Below are positions 11,129-22,845 of a DNA stretch of 64,000 bases, piece by piece. The notes beneath the pieces are model-generated. The model had not been told where the DNA came from, did not search any database, and saw only the letters and a program-made list of their open reading frames with translations. The translations under genes and the position numbers were made by a program. Within the stretch, counting starts at the first letter, position 1. Each line of letters opens with the position of its first letter. Source of the stretch: Oscheius tipulae (taxonomy: Eukaryota; Nematoda; Chromadorea; Rhabditida; Rhabditidae); the NCBI GenBank assembly GCA_037178975.1, contig JASJZH010000005.1, positions 868,001 through 932,000 of the forward strand. The letters are read 5' to 3'.

Positions 11129-14100
11129 ATGCAGATGCTGTTCATTCTGATCCACAATCTACTTCAGTGCGCTGTCACGCAGCAGGTCATTAATCAGGGG
11201 GAGAAGCCAAGATCCGTGTCGGCATTTGATTTTGACACGAAGGGACAGTATTATGGACAGGAGGAGACGACTACCAGGTACCGGTCTCTCTGTCTCTGTT
11301 ATCCAGACTCTTCAGAGAACTTTCTCGCCCTATACCTACTCCCACCACCTCCCATCCAAGAGTAACACCTACCATAGAAGAGAGAACAGTTCTCAGTGTC
11401 TTAGATCCAAAGAATGAGACTGAACAAAAACCGACGAATCCCACTAAGTAACTTTCCAAGCCCCACGACTCTTATCCAGACCCAGGTTTTACAAAACCCC
11501 CGAGCAGCCACCTTTCGGGCCTGCTGGACAGATGGATATCGATGTTGAGCTTTTGGAAAAGGCTCTAGAGATCCGTAATTCTCTTTACTTTTATCTCCTA
11601 CTGTCAACTTCCAGGAAAATCAGCTGACAAGACAGAAGAAGCCCTGTATCGTAGCCTACTTGACCCTGTCCGATATGAGAAGGACGTTCGTCCCACGACA
11701 CATCATTCCCTCCCGACGAACGTCACATTCGGCTTTCTTCTCAATCAAATTGTCGAAATGGTGAGTTATTTGTTTTCGAATCTGACTCTCTGGGGAGTCT
11801 AAACGAAGAGGAACAGACAGGTTTTGAATATAGAAAGACAGTGAGAGTGAGAGTGACTTCTTCTTTCAGGACGAGCGAAATCAAGTCCTGACCACCAGAA
11901 GCTGGCTGAACATCAACTGGATGGATCAGAGGCTGACATGGAACCATACTGAATGGTCTGGGATCAAGACCATCTACGTACCCTATCAGAAACTTTGGAA
12001 ACCTGATATTATACTGGTCAACAAGTAAGCATCTGTCTGTTTTTGTTCAAAAGTGGGTGCCTAAAAATGTCCGCCTGGGAATTGAATCAGCAATTTGGTG
12101 ATTCTTTTGCGCGCACACACCTATTTGCATAAAATGGCTGGAGATTCTCGGGTGGAAAAAAGGGGGTGTTCGATGGGAAAGAGACAGAGAGAATGAATGA
12201 CAAAGAAACATCCCTAGAAAAGAATTCATTTGAAGTAGACTACCACGTTAAGAGAGTAGAAGCTTGTTTAAATTAATTGCCCTTAAGCATTGCTGTAGTT
12301 TTGTTCAAGAAAAGTTGCAAAATAAACGAATTTGTAAATAATTTTGACCATTATTGACAGAAGATCTAGTATTTTCACTTTGGACGAAGACAGAGAGACA
12401 GAGGCAGAGAGAGGAAGTTAGAGAAACAGAGACGCAGAGATAGAGATTTAGAAAGTCAGAGAGATAAAGAGACAGAGAGACAGAAGGGCTGGGGCAGAGT
12501 ACATGTACCTTTCAGTGCCATCCGCGAATATCATGCCTCTCTTGTCTCTACCGATATCATGGCTTCATCTGACGGCAATGTAACCTGGCTTTTTTCTGCC
12601 CTCTTCAAGAGTTCATGTCCCATAAGGGTCCGGTACTATCCTTTCGACGATCAGGTACTGTCTTCTACTGACTTGTGCACAGAACTCTAGCAATGCGACC
12701 TGAAGTTTGCCTCCTGGTCTCACGACGTCGAAGAGCTGGATCTTGGACTTAATACGGACAAGGGGGACCTGTCCAGTTACATGAACAACAGTGAATTCGA
12801 CCTCATGGATATGATTGCGATCAGAGAAGTGGTGGCTTTTCCGTCAAGTAGACAAGCTGACTGGCCGACAATTGTGATCAGGATCAATATGAGGAGGAGA
12901 CCGCTATTCTACATTTTCAATCATGTGGGTTGGAGTGAGACAGAGGGACAGCACAGCTCTTATCCAAAACACCATTTTTCTACTCAACCGTGTTCTGCAA
13001 AGTTGTTGTCCGTATGAAATTCTACAACTTTTCAGAACATCGTTTTGCTCTGGCTATATTCTGAACCTGTGCAGAACAATTTAGTTTTTGATCTTAATGT
13101 TGCACCCGTACGATATCGGAGTACGGCTGAGACCCCAGTGCAGAACGAGTTTACTGATGTAGCCTCAAGAGTGGTCGAGGGAAAAATAATACTTTTTGCA
13201 AGAAAATAGGGCTCTAGCCTGACTCTATGTCAGGCTAGAGCCCTATTTCCACGGTCACGGTGACTTGATCCTTGTTCTGATAAACTGAAGCTTCCAAGAC
13301 CCTGTTCGTACAGAGAGAGTCAGAGTGACGAGAACAGTAGGAGAGACAGTTACTCTTCTCTTTCAGATCATCCCCTGTGTTTTGATCTCCTCCATGGCCG
13401 TTCTCGGCTTCCTGATGCCCCCGGAAACCGGCGAGAAGATTAACATGATCATCACCACCCTGCTCTCGATGGGTGTTTACCTCCAATCCATCAATGAGTC
13501 CATACCTCCGACATCCGAAGCAGTACCCCTGATTGGTAGGCTCAGTACTACTGCACTCTAACTTTCTCTCTAGGAATGTACTACGTCGCCTCCCTGTTCA
13601 TGGTCTGTCTGGCGACGTGTGTCAATGTGATTACCCTGAATATGCATCGCAACGGGGCGGCCAATCAGGGCCGGCATGTACCGCCCTGGATGGAGAAATA
13701 CGTCTTGGGTTATTTGGCAACGTTGATGAGGATACAGATCAGAGAACCAGATAGTATTGCACTGTTGAAGACTCATCAGGTGGGCACTGTCTCTTTGCCT
13801 CTCTTTCTCCCTGACTCTTTGTCTCTCTGTCTCTCTGCCTTACCTTGACCTATCCAATTCAGAGCAAGCAGTCTACAATTCGAAGAAGTTCCATCCTCCG
13901 AGATCTGAAAAAAATCAAAAACATGGAGAATCAGAAGGGAGACTCGGCCAAGAACAAGAACAGTGTCTGCGAGTGTATAATAACTCCACCGGTCAGTTTC
14001 CCAGAGACATAGAGAACCAGATTCAGATGGATCCCCCGGTGGACAACCTCATCTCGCCGCAGCATCAGAACGGGAATTTGAGGACAGGAGAGAGTAGCTT

Positions 14101-14457
14101 TCTGGGCATCAATGTCAGCGAACAGATAATGTCCAGAATGACCACTGCGAATCCTACCATGCTGTCAGAGTTTGAGAACAGGTTCCGGAGGATTCTGAAA
14201 AGGATATACCGGACACTTCAGCAGCATGAGATTAGAGAGGAGGTGAGTATCTCTCTGTTTCTTGACTCATCCCCACACTCTTCCCGATTCTGGACGAGCG
14301 AGCACGGATCCAATGGCAATGGCAGCAACTAGCTTCAGTAGTGGACCGTCTCCTACTGGTCATGTTCTCTCTTGCCACTCTCTTCACCATCTCCTTCTTC
14401 CTGGTCCTCCCTGTCGGCTTCTCCACCGACAGTTCCGTCTTGTTCTCCTCATTTTGA
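11129..14457 (+). CDS. Nicotinic acetylcholine receptor-type channel subunit
   Basis: This is a Cys-loop ligand-gated channel subunit for the plasma membrane. Motifs in order: a signal-like MQMLFILIHNLLQ; a non-conserved linker; LTTRSWLNINWMDQRLTW (loop D region); PYQKLWKPDIILVNN (loop A); the Cys-loop from CPIRVRYYPFDDQ to QC with 13 residues between the cysteines; IIPCVLISSMAVLGF (M1); GEKINMIITTLLSMG (M2, with the Glu typical of cation channels); a long M3-M4 loop; and RLLLVMFSLATLFTISF (M4). The loop C vicinal Cys pair is absent (AFPSSRQADWP), so this is not an alpha-type subunit. Twelve exons; introns include 38, 38, 40, 36, 38 and 35 nt. The last acceptor looks like GACGAG, not CAG. Which subunit it is was not resolved. 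Confidence 0.88.
13204..13248. repeat. Perfect 20-bp hairpin in nAChR intron
   Basis: AAATAGGGCTCTAGCCTGAC is followed by a 5-nt loop and its exact reverse complement. A related, imperfect copy (GGCTCTGGCC...GGCTAGAGCCC) lies near 51324-51357 in an intron of the sulfurase gene, so this is a dispersed family. Confidence 0.75.
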
Positions 14458-14739
14458 AGTGCCTTGTCGTGTAATGAACTTACTACCACCTATAACTCGT
14501 AATTGAATCGAAGGGACACAGTTCTGTTCAAGTTCGTCACCGTTGCGATGTTGACTTCCACTTGACAGACTCTCGTAGTGGTACAACAAGGAGACAGAGA
14601 GACAATCTAGAGAGGAAGAGACCCGCTGTCTCTCTGTATGAGTTAGTGTTCCACTGTCCTGTCTCTCTGAACTTTCCCACGTTTCCCTCTCCCTTGCCAA
14701 TAAAATCTCCCCTTCCCAGTCTAATCTGATCCAGTCAAC

Positions 14740-15010
14740 ATTCGTCTTCTCCTGTTAAACAGTCCCAAATCGTTTCGTCTCTAAAGATCCTCAGGTCCTG
14801 CTCTTCGTGTCACTCTCCATCGCTGGGAAGATTTGCATTAAAGACAACCACTGCTTCCGGGGCCGTCACCGTCGCCCTCAAGTCTGTAGAGGTGGATTTT
14901 GTATAGAAGTGAATCTCAAACGAGAGACCTTGAGCAGTGGAACCCTGGTCAAGAAAAAGCATATCTGCCTTGGTGGTTCAGAAATAGGGCACCGTATTTT
15001 GATACGATAG
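14740..15010 (+). pseudogene. Decayed split-signal Cys-rich peptide gene
   Basis: The segment 14740-14754 (ATTCGTCTTCTCCTG) matches the ATGCGTCTTCTTCTCCTG first exon of the peptide gene at 44407, but the start is ATT and the donor is TTAAAC instead of GTAAAC. After a 40-nt intron-sized gap ending CCTCAG, exon 2 reads VLLFVSLSIAGK, then CIKDNHC and VCRGGFC, and an open tail to the TAG at 15008-15010. Signal and cysteines persist although both start codon and donor are changed. A mariner-class element is inserted 31 bp downstream. Confidence 0.5.
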
Positions 15011-15041
15011 GCTGCCGATACATGCTTTTGTTGGGCAAATA

Positions 15042-16308
15042 CAGGGTGCGCCAAAATTATAGCAACTGCGCGCGCTCGGTTTAATATAAACTTTTTTCGT
15101 ATTTTTATTTTTCTAATGATATTTGTGTTGATTTTATTTGATGAATTAGCATGTTCTCCTTAAAGATAAATCCTAACATTCGTAATTTTCAGGATGGTCA
15201 AGGCTTCAATTCATAGGATCTCGATTATCTCGTTATACAGAGGTGGAGTCTCGGCGCCCGACATCCAGAGACGCCTGGGAGTGGATAAAACCGTCGTATA
15301 TTGTACTATTCAACGCTTTGCTGAGCTGGGCACCGTTTCTGATCGAACTGGACGAGGAAGACGGTAATCTGTGATCACTGGAGCCAAGAAAGTACGCGAT
15401 TGTCTTCGCAAGAACATCAATCGTTCCGTTCGCAATCTGGCCAAAGATATGAACGTGTCGGGCACATCGTTGAGAAGAATTGTCAAGAATACTTTGAAGA
15501 TGACTGCTTACAAGGAAAACCGCTCACAATTGATCACGGATGCCACAAAACAGAAGCGAAAGGTCCGTTGTCGGCAGTTGCTGAGACGTTTCGGATCCAG
15601 CAAACACGTGGACATTCTTTTCACCGATCAGATTTTCACAGTCGAAGCCACGCTGAACAAGCAAAATGATCGTGTTTACGCAACTACACAGCCAAATGCT
15701 ACTGTTACTCGCCGTTCTCATCCACAATCTGTCATGGTTTGGGCTGGAATCACTGCTACCGGAAAGACACCTCTCATCTTTGTCCCTCAAGGCGTCAAAG
15801 TCAATGCTGCCAACTATTTGGATATTCTGAAGACACACGTTCTTCCCTGGGCCAAAAAGCACTTCAAACAGCGGAAATGGACATTTCAACAAGATGGAGC
15901 TCCTGCTCACAAGGCTCTCGCTGTGCAAGATTGGTGCAAAAGCAAATTTCCGGATGTGATCGCCTTTAGCGAGCTCACCGGACCTCAATCCACTGGACTT
16001 CTCTGTTTGGAGTGTTCTTGAAGCAAAAACCCCTGCAAGACACTACACAAGAACATCGATCCCTTAAAAACAGCTCTTGAAAAAGCATGGAATGAACTGG
16101 ATACCACTTATCTGGGCGCCACCGTTAACGCCTTTCCCAAGCGACTCAAAGCATGCCTCGATGCCGATGAAGGAAGATTCGAATCTTAGTGTTGATTTTT
16201 GTGCAAAAACAATCAATAAATAGTTGTTGAATGTTCGTTTGTCAAAAACTAGTTTTAACCGTTAGATACGGTGTTTTTTCTGAGTTGCTATAATTTTGGC
16301 GCACCCTG
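15042..16308 (+). mobile_element. Mariner/Tc1-superfamily DNA transposon (maT-like)
   Basis: The element is bounded by 26-bp terminal inverted repeats (CAGGGTGCGCCAAAATTATA followed by GCAACT) and flanked by TA duplications at 15040-15041 and 16309-16310. It is 1267 bp long and carries one degenerate transposase gene. It sits just after the decayed peptide gene and before the 7TM receptor. Well-matched ends suggest that it is not old. Confidence 0.93.
15194..16188 (+). pseudogene. Mariner-class transposase, disrupted
   Basis: The transposase starts MVKASIHRISIISLYRGGVS with a helix-turn-helix-like N-terminus. The catalytic core shows LFTDQIFTVEA (first Asp), FQQDGAPAHKA (second Asp) and, after a frame break, SSPDLNPLDFSVW (third Asp region). 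The spacing of the last two acidic residues fits the DD37D (maT) type better than DD34D. An in-frame TAA follows the GRGRR linker at about 15365, and there are two frame breaks near 15975 and 16060. This copy cannot encode one intact protein as read. Confidence 0.85.
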
Positions 16309-16310
16309 TA

Positions 16311-17314
16311 AACTTGTTCATGGAATCTTGAACCGACTCAACATTGAAAGAAGTGGTTAGACCCTCCTCCACCAGAATCAGAGGAACAGGTCAGGGATTC
16401 GAAAACGCTAGAGCAGGAACATTGGAGGAGCGATATTTCATGTTACCACAATTACCAGAGATCTTTCAAAAGACTTTCCAAGAAAGCGGTTTTCTTTCGA
16501 AAAACTATTCTCTACAAAGTCTTGTCGAGAATAGCTTCTGGCAAGACTCGACAAGAGAACGCTTCCAGTCAGAGTCCATTTGGTACCCTGCTGCTCGTCA
16601 TGGAAGGCTGCTTCCTCTTCTCCTCTACCTAAGTCACGTAGCTTATTTATTCACGCAATTTATCCAAACGAATATTCTTTTGCTCTGACACTCTGACCCT
16701 CATTCTTTTCCACCTAGAATTTCTTCACTCCACTCCAAAAGAGTAACCCCCGACTGGAAGTTGTCCCGATTATTACCAATAAGACTGGTTACTTAGGATC
16801 CGAGGCAAAAACGAGGCCAATCATCGCCGGAAGGGACTCACACTTCCCTCTAGAATCCAAAGCACAGATCTACACCACTCTAGTCATCACAAGGTTATAG
16901 TTGTCCCCAATCGGTTGAAGCTAATGCCGATAAATTGTATTAGACAGGGGAATGTATTACCTTTACTTCCAATGTTTTTCACTGGACACTTCATTCCCGA
17001 AAGGCTTTCAATTCAATCTTGGTCTCTAATGAGTTCCCATCCCGTCTCCCAAACTTCTATAGAGCGCTCTCAGCAATTATTCATAAGGATCATAGGCTAG
17101 GAGATATTTCTCCTTAGGGTCATGCATTTCCTACTCCTTAATTTCTAGTATAGAGACAGAGAAACAGGTGGAAAATCCGAGTACGCGCTTTGTTTCCCAT
17201 TTCCAATAAAGTGTCAAGAGACTAATGTAATAGTCTTGTCACCCGATGTCTTTGCAGCTCACAGCCGTCTTCTAATTTTCCCTGCTATGAATCATAAACA
17301 TTTTCCTTGCAGAA
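16311..17314. other. Intergenic, no gene seen
   Basis: An open frame at 16344-16688 shows no recognisable domain and no splice structure. A short inverted pair (CTTGTCGAGAA ... CTCGACAAGAG) lies near 16520-16560. TTGCAG at 17307-17312 precedes the receptor ATG by 2 nt. Confidence 0.4.
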
Positions 17315-18419
17315 ATGGACACCAACTCCTTGAGGGAACCCACAAACCTGACTCTGATTGCAACTCTTCCTGAACTGGTAGTCAACCATACTCTGAACTG
17401 CTGCTTCGGAATCGTTTTCGGATTTTTCAACATCCCGCTGTGCATAGTTCTCATGAGCTCAAAAGCATTCCGGCAACGTTACTTCGTCCTAATATTTCTG
17501 TGCCTGGCAGATTTCACTAACTGTCTAGCTATTTCACTTATGGGATTGAACCGTGTCCTTATGTACTCTGAAGTCATAGAGACCATGAGTCTACCAGTCA
17601 GAAATTCTTGGGATTGTGCCATGGAGCCATGGATTTGGTTCAGAGGAATAGGAGATCTTTGGCCTCCAATGGTACAGGTGGGTACTGTCTCTATCTCTGT
17701 CTTTTGTCTCTCTGTCTCTCGCATCTTTCGCTTCCAGATTCTCATCGGAATCGAACGCTGTCTAGCCGTGTTCTCACCCTGGTTCTACAGCCACATTGAG
17801 GGAACTCCCCTGAGGTTGTCCCTCCCATACTCTCTCGTAGTATCCCAAGTTCAGAATCCCAATGATGGCCTTTTCTATCTTCTACGTAGCCGGTGTCGTT
17901 GCCTACGGATTCATTCAGTCCTGGAGCAATCGGGACCTCAAGGTCGCGTACTACTGTGGCAGAAAGGCTGCGTTCTCTAATGAGTACGGTAGATACATCT
18001 ACTTTTCAAACATCTTCTGCTATACTTTTGGCTGCTTCATTTGTATGTGTGCCTATATCAAGTGCCGAAAGCTGAAGGAGATTCAGTCAGCTAATCAGAA
18101 CAGAGTCCGATACACTCTGGTCATTTCCGTCATTTCTACACTCCTGGTGTCCATCCCAAATGCTATTTCTCTTCTAAAGGCATGGATTCCGGTAAGGGAC
18201 ACCAAATTTCCAAATAACCTTCTTCAGATCGCCGACATTATTGCCAAGCCGAGCGTCTATGCCTCTAGTGTCAATTCCGGCCTAAACTTCTTCATCTATT
18301 TGACTCTGAACCAAGAATTCCGAGAGAGATTCTGTGAGATTTTCGGTATCAGAAGACAGTCTAATTCAGTGGCAATTGTGGAGTATTCTTTCACCCGAAC
18401 TAGATCACATCATTCATAA
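17315..18419 (+). CDS. Seven-transmembrane receptor (nematode chemoreceptor-like)
   Basis: Three exons (17315-17677, 17738-17814, 17855-18419) give a 334-residue 7TM protein. The ATG follows TTGCAGAA. Hydrophobic helices include CCFGIVFGFFNIPLCIVL, YFVLIFLCLADFTN and FSIFYVAGVVAYGF. The motif after helix 3 is GIERCLAVFSP, similar to the DRY position of nematode Srsx/Srx receptors. Helix 7 ends NSGLNFFIYLTLNQEFRE, in the place of NPxxY. Introns are 60 and 40 nt; the first is a TCTCTGTC tract. It is probably a chemosensory or peptide receptor; the subfamily is not settled. A poly(A) signal GAATAAAA lies about 15 nt after the stop. Confidence 0.8.
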
Positions 18420-18632
18420 AGCTGTCTCGTGAATAAAATCTGAGAACTCTAGTCTGTCTCTCTTTGTTTCTGTTCGATTCCAAATGCCAGTTTTCCCTAA
18501 AGTGGACTGACAATATAGTTCGGAAAATATGTTGTTTTGAAGTTTTTTTAGCTACAAAAATGCTCAAAAAAGCTTCGACTCTTTCTACAAGGTAACTGAT
18601 TGCTGCTTTCAAAACCAAGTAGTCTACTCCAG

Positions 18633-19053
18633 ATGAGGTCTCTTCTTTTGGCGCTGCTCCTTCTCCACTCTGCCGCAGCCCTAGAAGTCGATATGCTCGA
18701 AGAGACACCCTCCTGGACAGACGCTATTTCTTCCGGAAGAGCTGGATTCATTTCTCGGACGGCCTGGACTGACACTGTGACAGAAAGAAGATTCTCCTCA
18801 GCGGAGATTTGGCCAATTTCCTGACCAAGGCCACCTGTCTGTCACGCTACAAGACGGTCAATCTAGCCTGTGTGGAGCACGATGGCTGCTACGACAGGCC
18901 AACGAGACGAGGAGCAGCTATAATGAGGCCTTCTGTCTCCTGTTGAAGTGCATGATTGTGGACGAGGAGGACGACTGCCAGGTACAGGAGACCTTCTGCT
19001 TCGCAAGTAGTTCGGGCGCTTCGTTTATAGGCAGAAGTAGGCCGAGGAGGTAG
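18633..19053 (+). pseudogene. Secreted PLA2-like gene with frame breaks
   Basis: The ATG follows the acceptor CTACTCCAG directly. A signal peptide MRSLLLALLLLHSAAA leads into a short propeptide. After a frame break the sequence reads LANFLTKATC, then NLACVEHDGCYD, the His-Asp and Cys pattern of the phospholipase A2 active site. After a second break it reads NEAFCLLLKC and DDCQVQETFC, the later cysteines. The layout matches nematode secreted PLA2-like proteins and the gene at 56305-56868. Two frame shifts in 420 bp mean a pseudogene or base errors. Confidence 0.6.
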
Positions 19054-19227
19054 AAGAAGACTTGTTGCCTATTTGAGGGGAGCAGCAAGACTGGAGGTAT
19101 CAACTAATAGATGATTTGTAGATGTTTTGTTTTTTTTTAGACAGAAAGACAGAACAGAGTCAGGAGTTGAAAAACATGGATAAAACAATAAAAATGTATA
19201 CAATGATGATTTCATTAGAGGCTCAGT

Positions 19228-22038
19228 TTAACTGTTGTTCCATATTCTGCTCCATATTCGACTCCAAATTCCTCTAGAACGAGCTCCATATTTCACTGGA
19301 ATAGCCGCTGCTTCAATGTGGTCATGTGCACGAGCAAACTGCAGAGGAGTCTCATTATTCCTGGTCGAACTATTAGGATTGGCGCCAGCTTGTAGGAGAA
19401 CGCCCACTACTTGATCATGCCCCTCCTGAGCAGCAATATGAAGTGGAGTGCAGAGCTTTTCATTTTCACTGTCCATAATAGCACCATGTTGAAGAAGAAG
19501 CTTGACCATGTCAACATGACCTTTTTTGGCAGCAAAGTGAAGAGGAGTATGGTTTTTAAGGGTACCTGCATCAATCGGCGCGTTATGCTTGAGCAGGGTT
19601 TCGGCACTCTCAAGGTGATTATTGGTAGCAGCGAAATGAAAAGGAGTAAGCCCATCTTTATTCTTTGAAGAGACCAAAGCACCTGCCGTGATGAGCATTT
19701 CCACCATCAAATTATCTCCCTGACAAGCAGCCAAGTGTAGTGGAGTGGTTTGAGCATTATCTTCACTGTCGACGAAAGCTCCATGCTGAAGGAGAAGCTT
19801 GACCATGCCAACAAGACTTTTTTTGACAGCATAGTGAAGAGGAGTGTGGTTCTTAAGGGTACCGGCATCAATCGGCGCGTCATACTTGAGCAGGATCCTG
19901 GCACATTTAATGTGATTATTCTCAACAGCAAAATGTAAAGGAGTAAGCCCATCTTTATTCTTTGAAGAGACCGAAGCACCTGCCGTGATGAGCATTTCCA
20001 CCATCAAATTATCTCCCTGACGAGCAGCCAAGTGTAGTGGAGTGGTTTGAGCATTATCTTCACTGTCGACGAAAGCTCCATGCTGAAGGAGAAGCTCGAC
20101 CATGTCAACAAGACTTTTTTTGACAGCATTGTGAAGAGGAGTGTGGTTCTTAAGGGTACCGGCATCAATCGGCGCGCCATACTTGAGCAGGATCCTGGCA
20201 CATTTAATGTGATTATTCTCAACAGCAAAATGTAAAGGAGTCATCCCGTCTTTATCCTTTGAAGAGATCGATGCTCCAGCGCCAAGAAGCACGTCCACTA
20301 CTTGATCGTGACCATCTTGAACAGCAAAGTGCAGTGGAGTGAAGAGGTTATTGTCGCGACTTTCGACGATAGCTCCATGTTGGAGAAGAAGCTTGACCAT
20401 GTCAACAAGACCATTTTTGGCAGCAATGTGAAGAGGAGTACTGCCGATCACAGTGGCTGCATCGATCGGCGCGCGATGCTTAAGCAGGGTTCTGGCACTC
20501 TCAGTGTGATTATTTACTGCAGCAGCATGTAAAGGAGTCCACCCATCATCTTTCTTTGAAGTGACCGAAGCTCCTGCTGTGATGAGCGTTTTCACCATTA
20601 AATTATCTCCCTGACGAGCAGCCAAGTGTAGTGGAGTGGTTTGAGCATTATCTTCACTGTCGACGAAAGCTCCATGCTGAAGGAGAAGCTCGACCATGTC
20701 AACATGGCCTTTTTTGGCAGCATAGTGAAGAGGAGTGTGGTTCTTAAGGGTACCGGCATCAATCGGCGCGTTATGCTTGAGCAGGGTTTCGGCACTCTCA
20801 GTGTGATTATTCTCAACAGCAAAATGTAAAGGAGTAAGCCCATCTTTATTCTTTGAAGAGACCGAAGCACCTGCCGTGATGAGCATTTCCACCATCAAAT
20901 TATCTCCCTGACGAGCAGCCAAGTGTAGTGGAGTGGTTTGAGCATTATCTTCACTGTCGACGAAAGCTCCATGCTGAAGGAGAAGCTCGACCATGTCAAC
21001 AAGACTTTTTTTGACAGCATAGTGAAGAGGAGTGTGGTTCTTAAGGGTACCGGCATCAATCGGCGCGCCATACTTGAGCAGGATCCTGGCACATTTAATG
21101 TGATTATTCTCAACAGCAAAATGTAAAGGAGTCATCCCGTCTTTATCCTTTGCAGTGACCGAAGCTCTTGCTTTGATGAGCCATTCGATGACCAAATGAT
21201 GTCCATAAATGGTAGCGGCGTGCAACGGAGTGGCCTGATCGTTATCTTCATTGTTGACGTAGGCTCCATGTTGAAGAAGAAGCTTGACCATGTCAACATG
21301 ACCTTTTTTGGCAGCAAAGTGAAGAGGAGTATGGTTTTTAAGGGTACCGGCATCAATCGGCGCGCTATGCTTGAGCAGGGTTTTGGCACTCTCAGTGTGA
21401 TTATTGGCAGCAGCAAAATGTAAAGGGGTAAGCCCATCTTTATCTTTTGAAGAGACCGAAGCACCTGCCGTGATGAGCATTTCCACCATCAAATTATCTC
21501 CCTGACGAGCAGCCAAGTGTAGTGGAGTGGCGCGATATTTATCTTCACTGTTGGCGATAGCTCTATCTTGGAGAAGAACCTTGACAATGTTATTGCGATT
21601 ATTTAGGACAGCAGCATGCAAAGGAGTGAAGGTAAACTCGCCCTCTTTGCCATTTATATCGGGGACAGTGGAGCTATCGTCGACAGGAAGGAGATCGTTA
21701 TCTTCACTGTCGACGATAGCTCCGCTCTTAAAACGTTTTGTGAAGTTTATTTTCTAAGCAGACCCACCTTATCCACACTTTTCATAAAAACCTCAAAGGC
21801 CTGTTGGACTTCTTGAGATTCAGCGCTGATGAATTCCTTCAGCACAGGAAGGAGATTACGGATGTCTATGTGTTCCTGAAAAGGATAGCTATCAGGCAAA
21901 ACAGTTCAATCACTTTCAGGCAATGTTAGGTTAAGGAACTTTTCTTGTTTCAAATATCTGATACATACCATGGCAATGTTAAGGTTTTTCACTTCTTCGT
22001 GTAGAATAGGAGCTTGTGTTTTGAAGTAACTGATCAGT
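19228..22038 (-). CDS. Ankyrin-repeat protein with 24 near-identical repeats
   Basis: The minus-strand protein ends at 19228. Its main exon (21726-19228) holds 24 ankyrin repeats of 33 residues, built on the TPLHLAARQG pattern with helix phrases such as LLKHGAPIDAG and LLLQHGAFVDSEDN. DNA repeats in units of 297 bp (three ankyrin repeats), several almost identical. Upstream exons at about 21870-21768 and 22038-21970 encode a helical segment (LPVLKEFISAESQEVQQAF), joined by a 41-nt intron (21727-21767). The ankyrin stack would bind protein partners; no catalytic domain was found. The first exon was not located. It lies downstream of two kinase genes on the same strand, and its repeats recur as a remnant at 33.8-34.7 kb. 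Confidence 0.85.
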
Positions 22039-22845
22039 CTGAAACCATGACATTGCAAACTCTGTTTCAGTATGAGAGATTTACTATTGAGGAGGATCGA
22101 ACCACCAATTCTGAGCCTGAGAAACCCCAGGGGTGAGATATATGATCCGGGTCGAAAATCGAAAGTCGGAAAGTTCTGTGATGGGCCGAATTAAATCGCT
22201 GCGCAAAGTTTCAGACAAAACCATCACAAGACATGGAAAAAATGGCAGAAATCCGTGTACAGTGGGCATTTGGGAAAAGAAATTTACCTAAATTTTTGAA
22301 TTTTTGACCTAGTGATTTGAAAATTTGGTTCTAGAGGTGAGAGTCCGATAGAATAGGTCTTACATCCTGAAAATACTTCTATTGCACGATACGCATGTTT
22401 TTAGGGTTTTAGAAGCTTGCACTAGTGGGAGGCAAAGCCAGGGACACAGAGAAACAGACACGTATAAAGAGACGCAGAGACATAGGGACAGAGGGACAGA
22501 AGCACAGCGAAACAGAGAGAGAGAGAGAGAGAAACGGTGAGACAGAGAGATGTAGGGAGAAAGGGAGACAGAGCAACATAGACGGACAGAGACACAGAGG
22601 TTTGAGTTCTGACATGAGCCTTGTAAAGAAAACAGATTGATAGGAGGAGAAAGAAACCGGATTAAACTCAGAGGAATGAGGTCATTGATCCCATAGGGTG
22701 CGTTCTGACTTTGCTTTCTCTTGTTCAACTTTATCGAACACCTTATTGTTCACTTTTTGCTCGGTTAGGAAAACTACTGAGGAAAGTCAAATCCCTTATA
22801 CTTTAAAGGATCCATTATTTCACAAAGTCAGATACAAAACACATT
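22039..22845. other. Between kinase and ankyrin genes; purine simple repeat
   Basis: A degenerate GACAGAGAGA tract runs from about 22437 to 22600. The rest shows no supported coding frame, though the first exon of the ankyrin gene may be here. Confidence 0.5.

Noticed and set aside
16344-16688. 115-codon plus-strand frame after the mariner element
   Set aside because: No domain, signal or splice partner; composition is like surrounding non-coding DNA.
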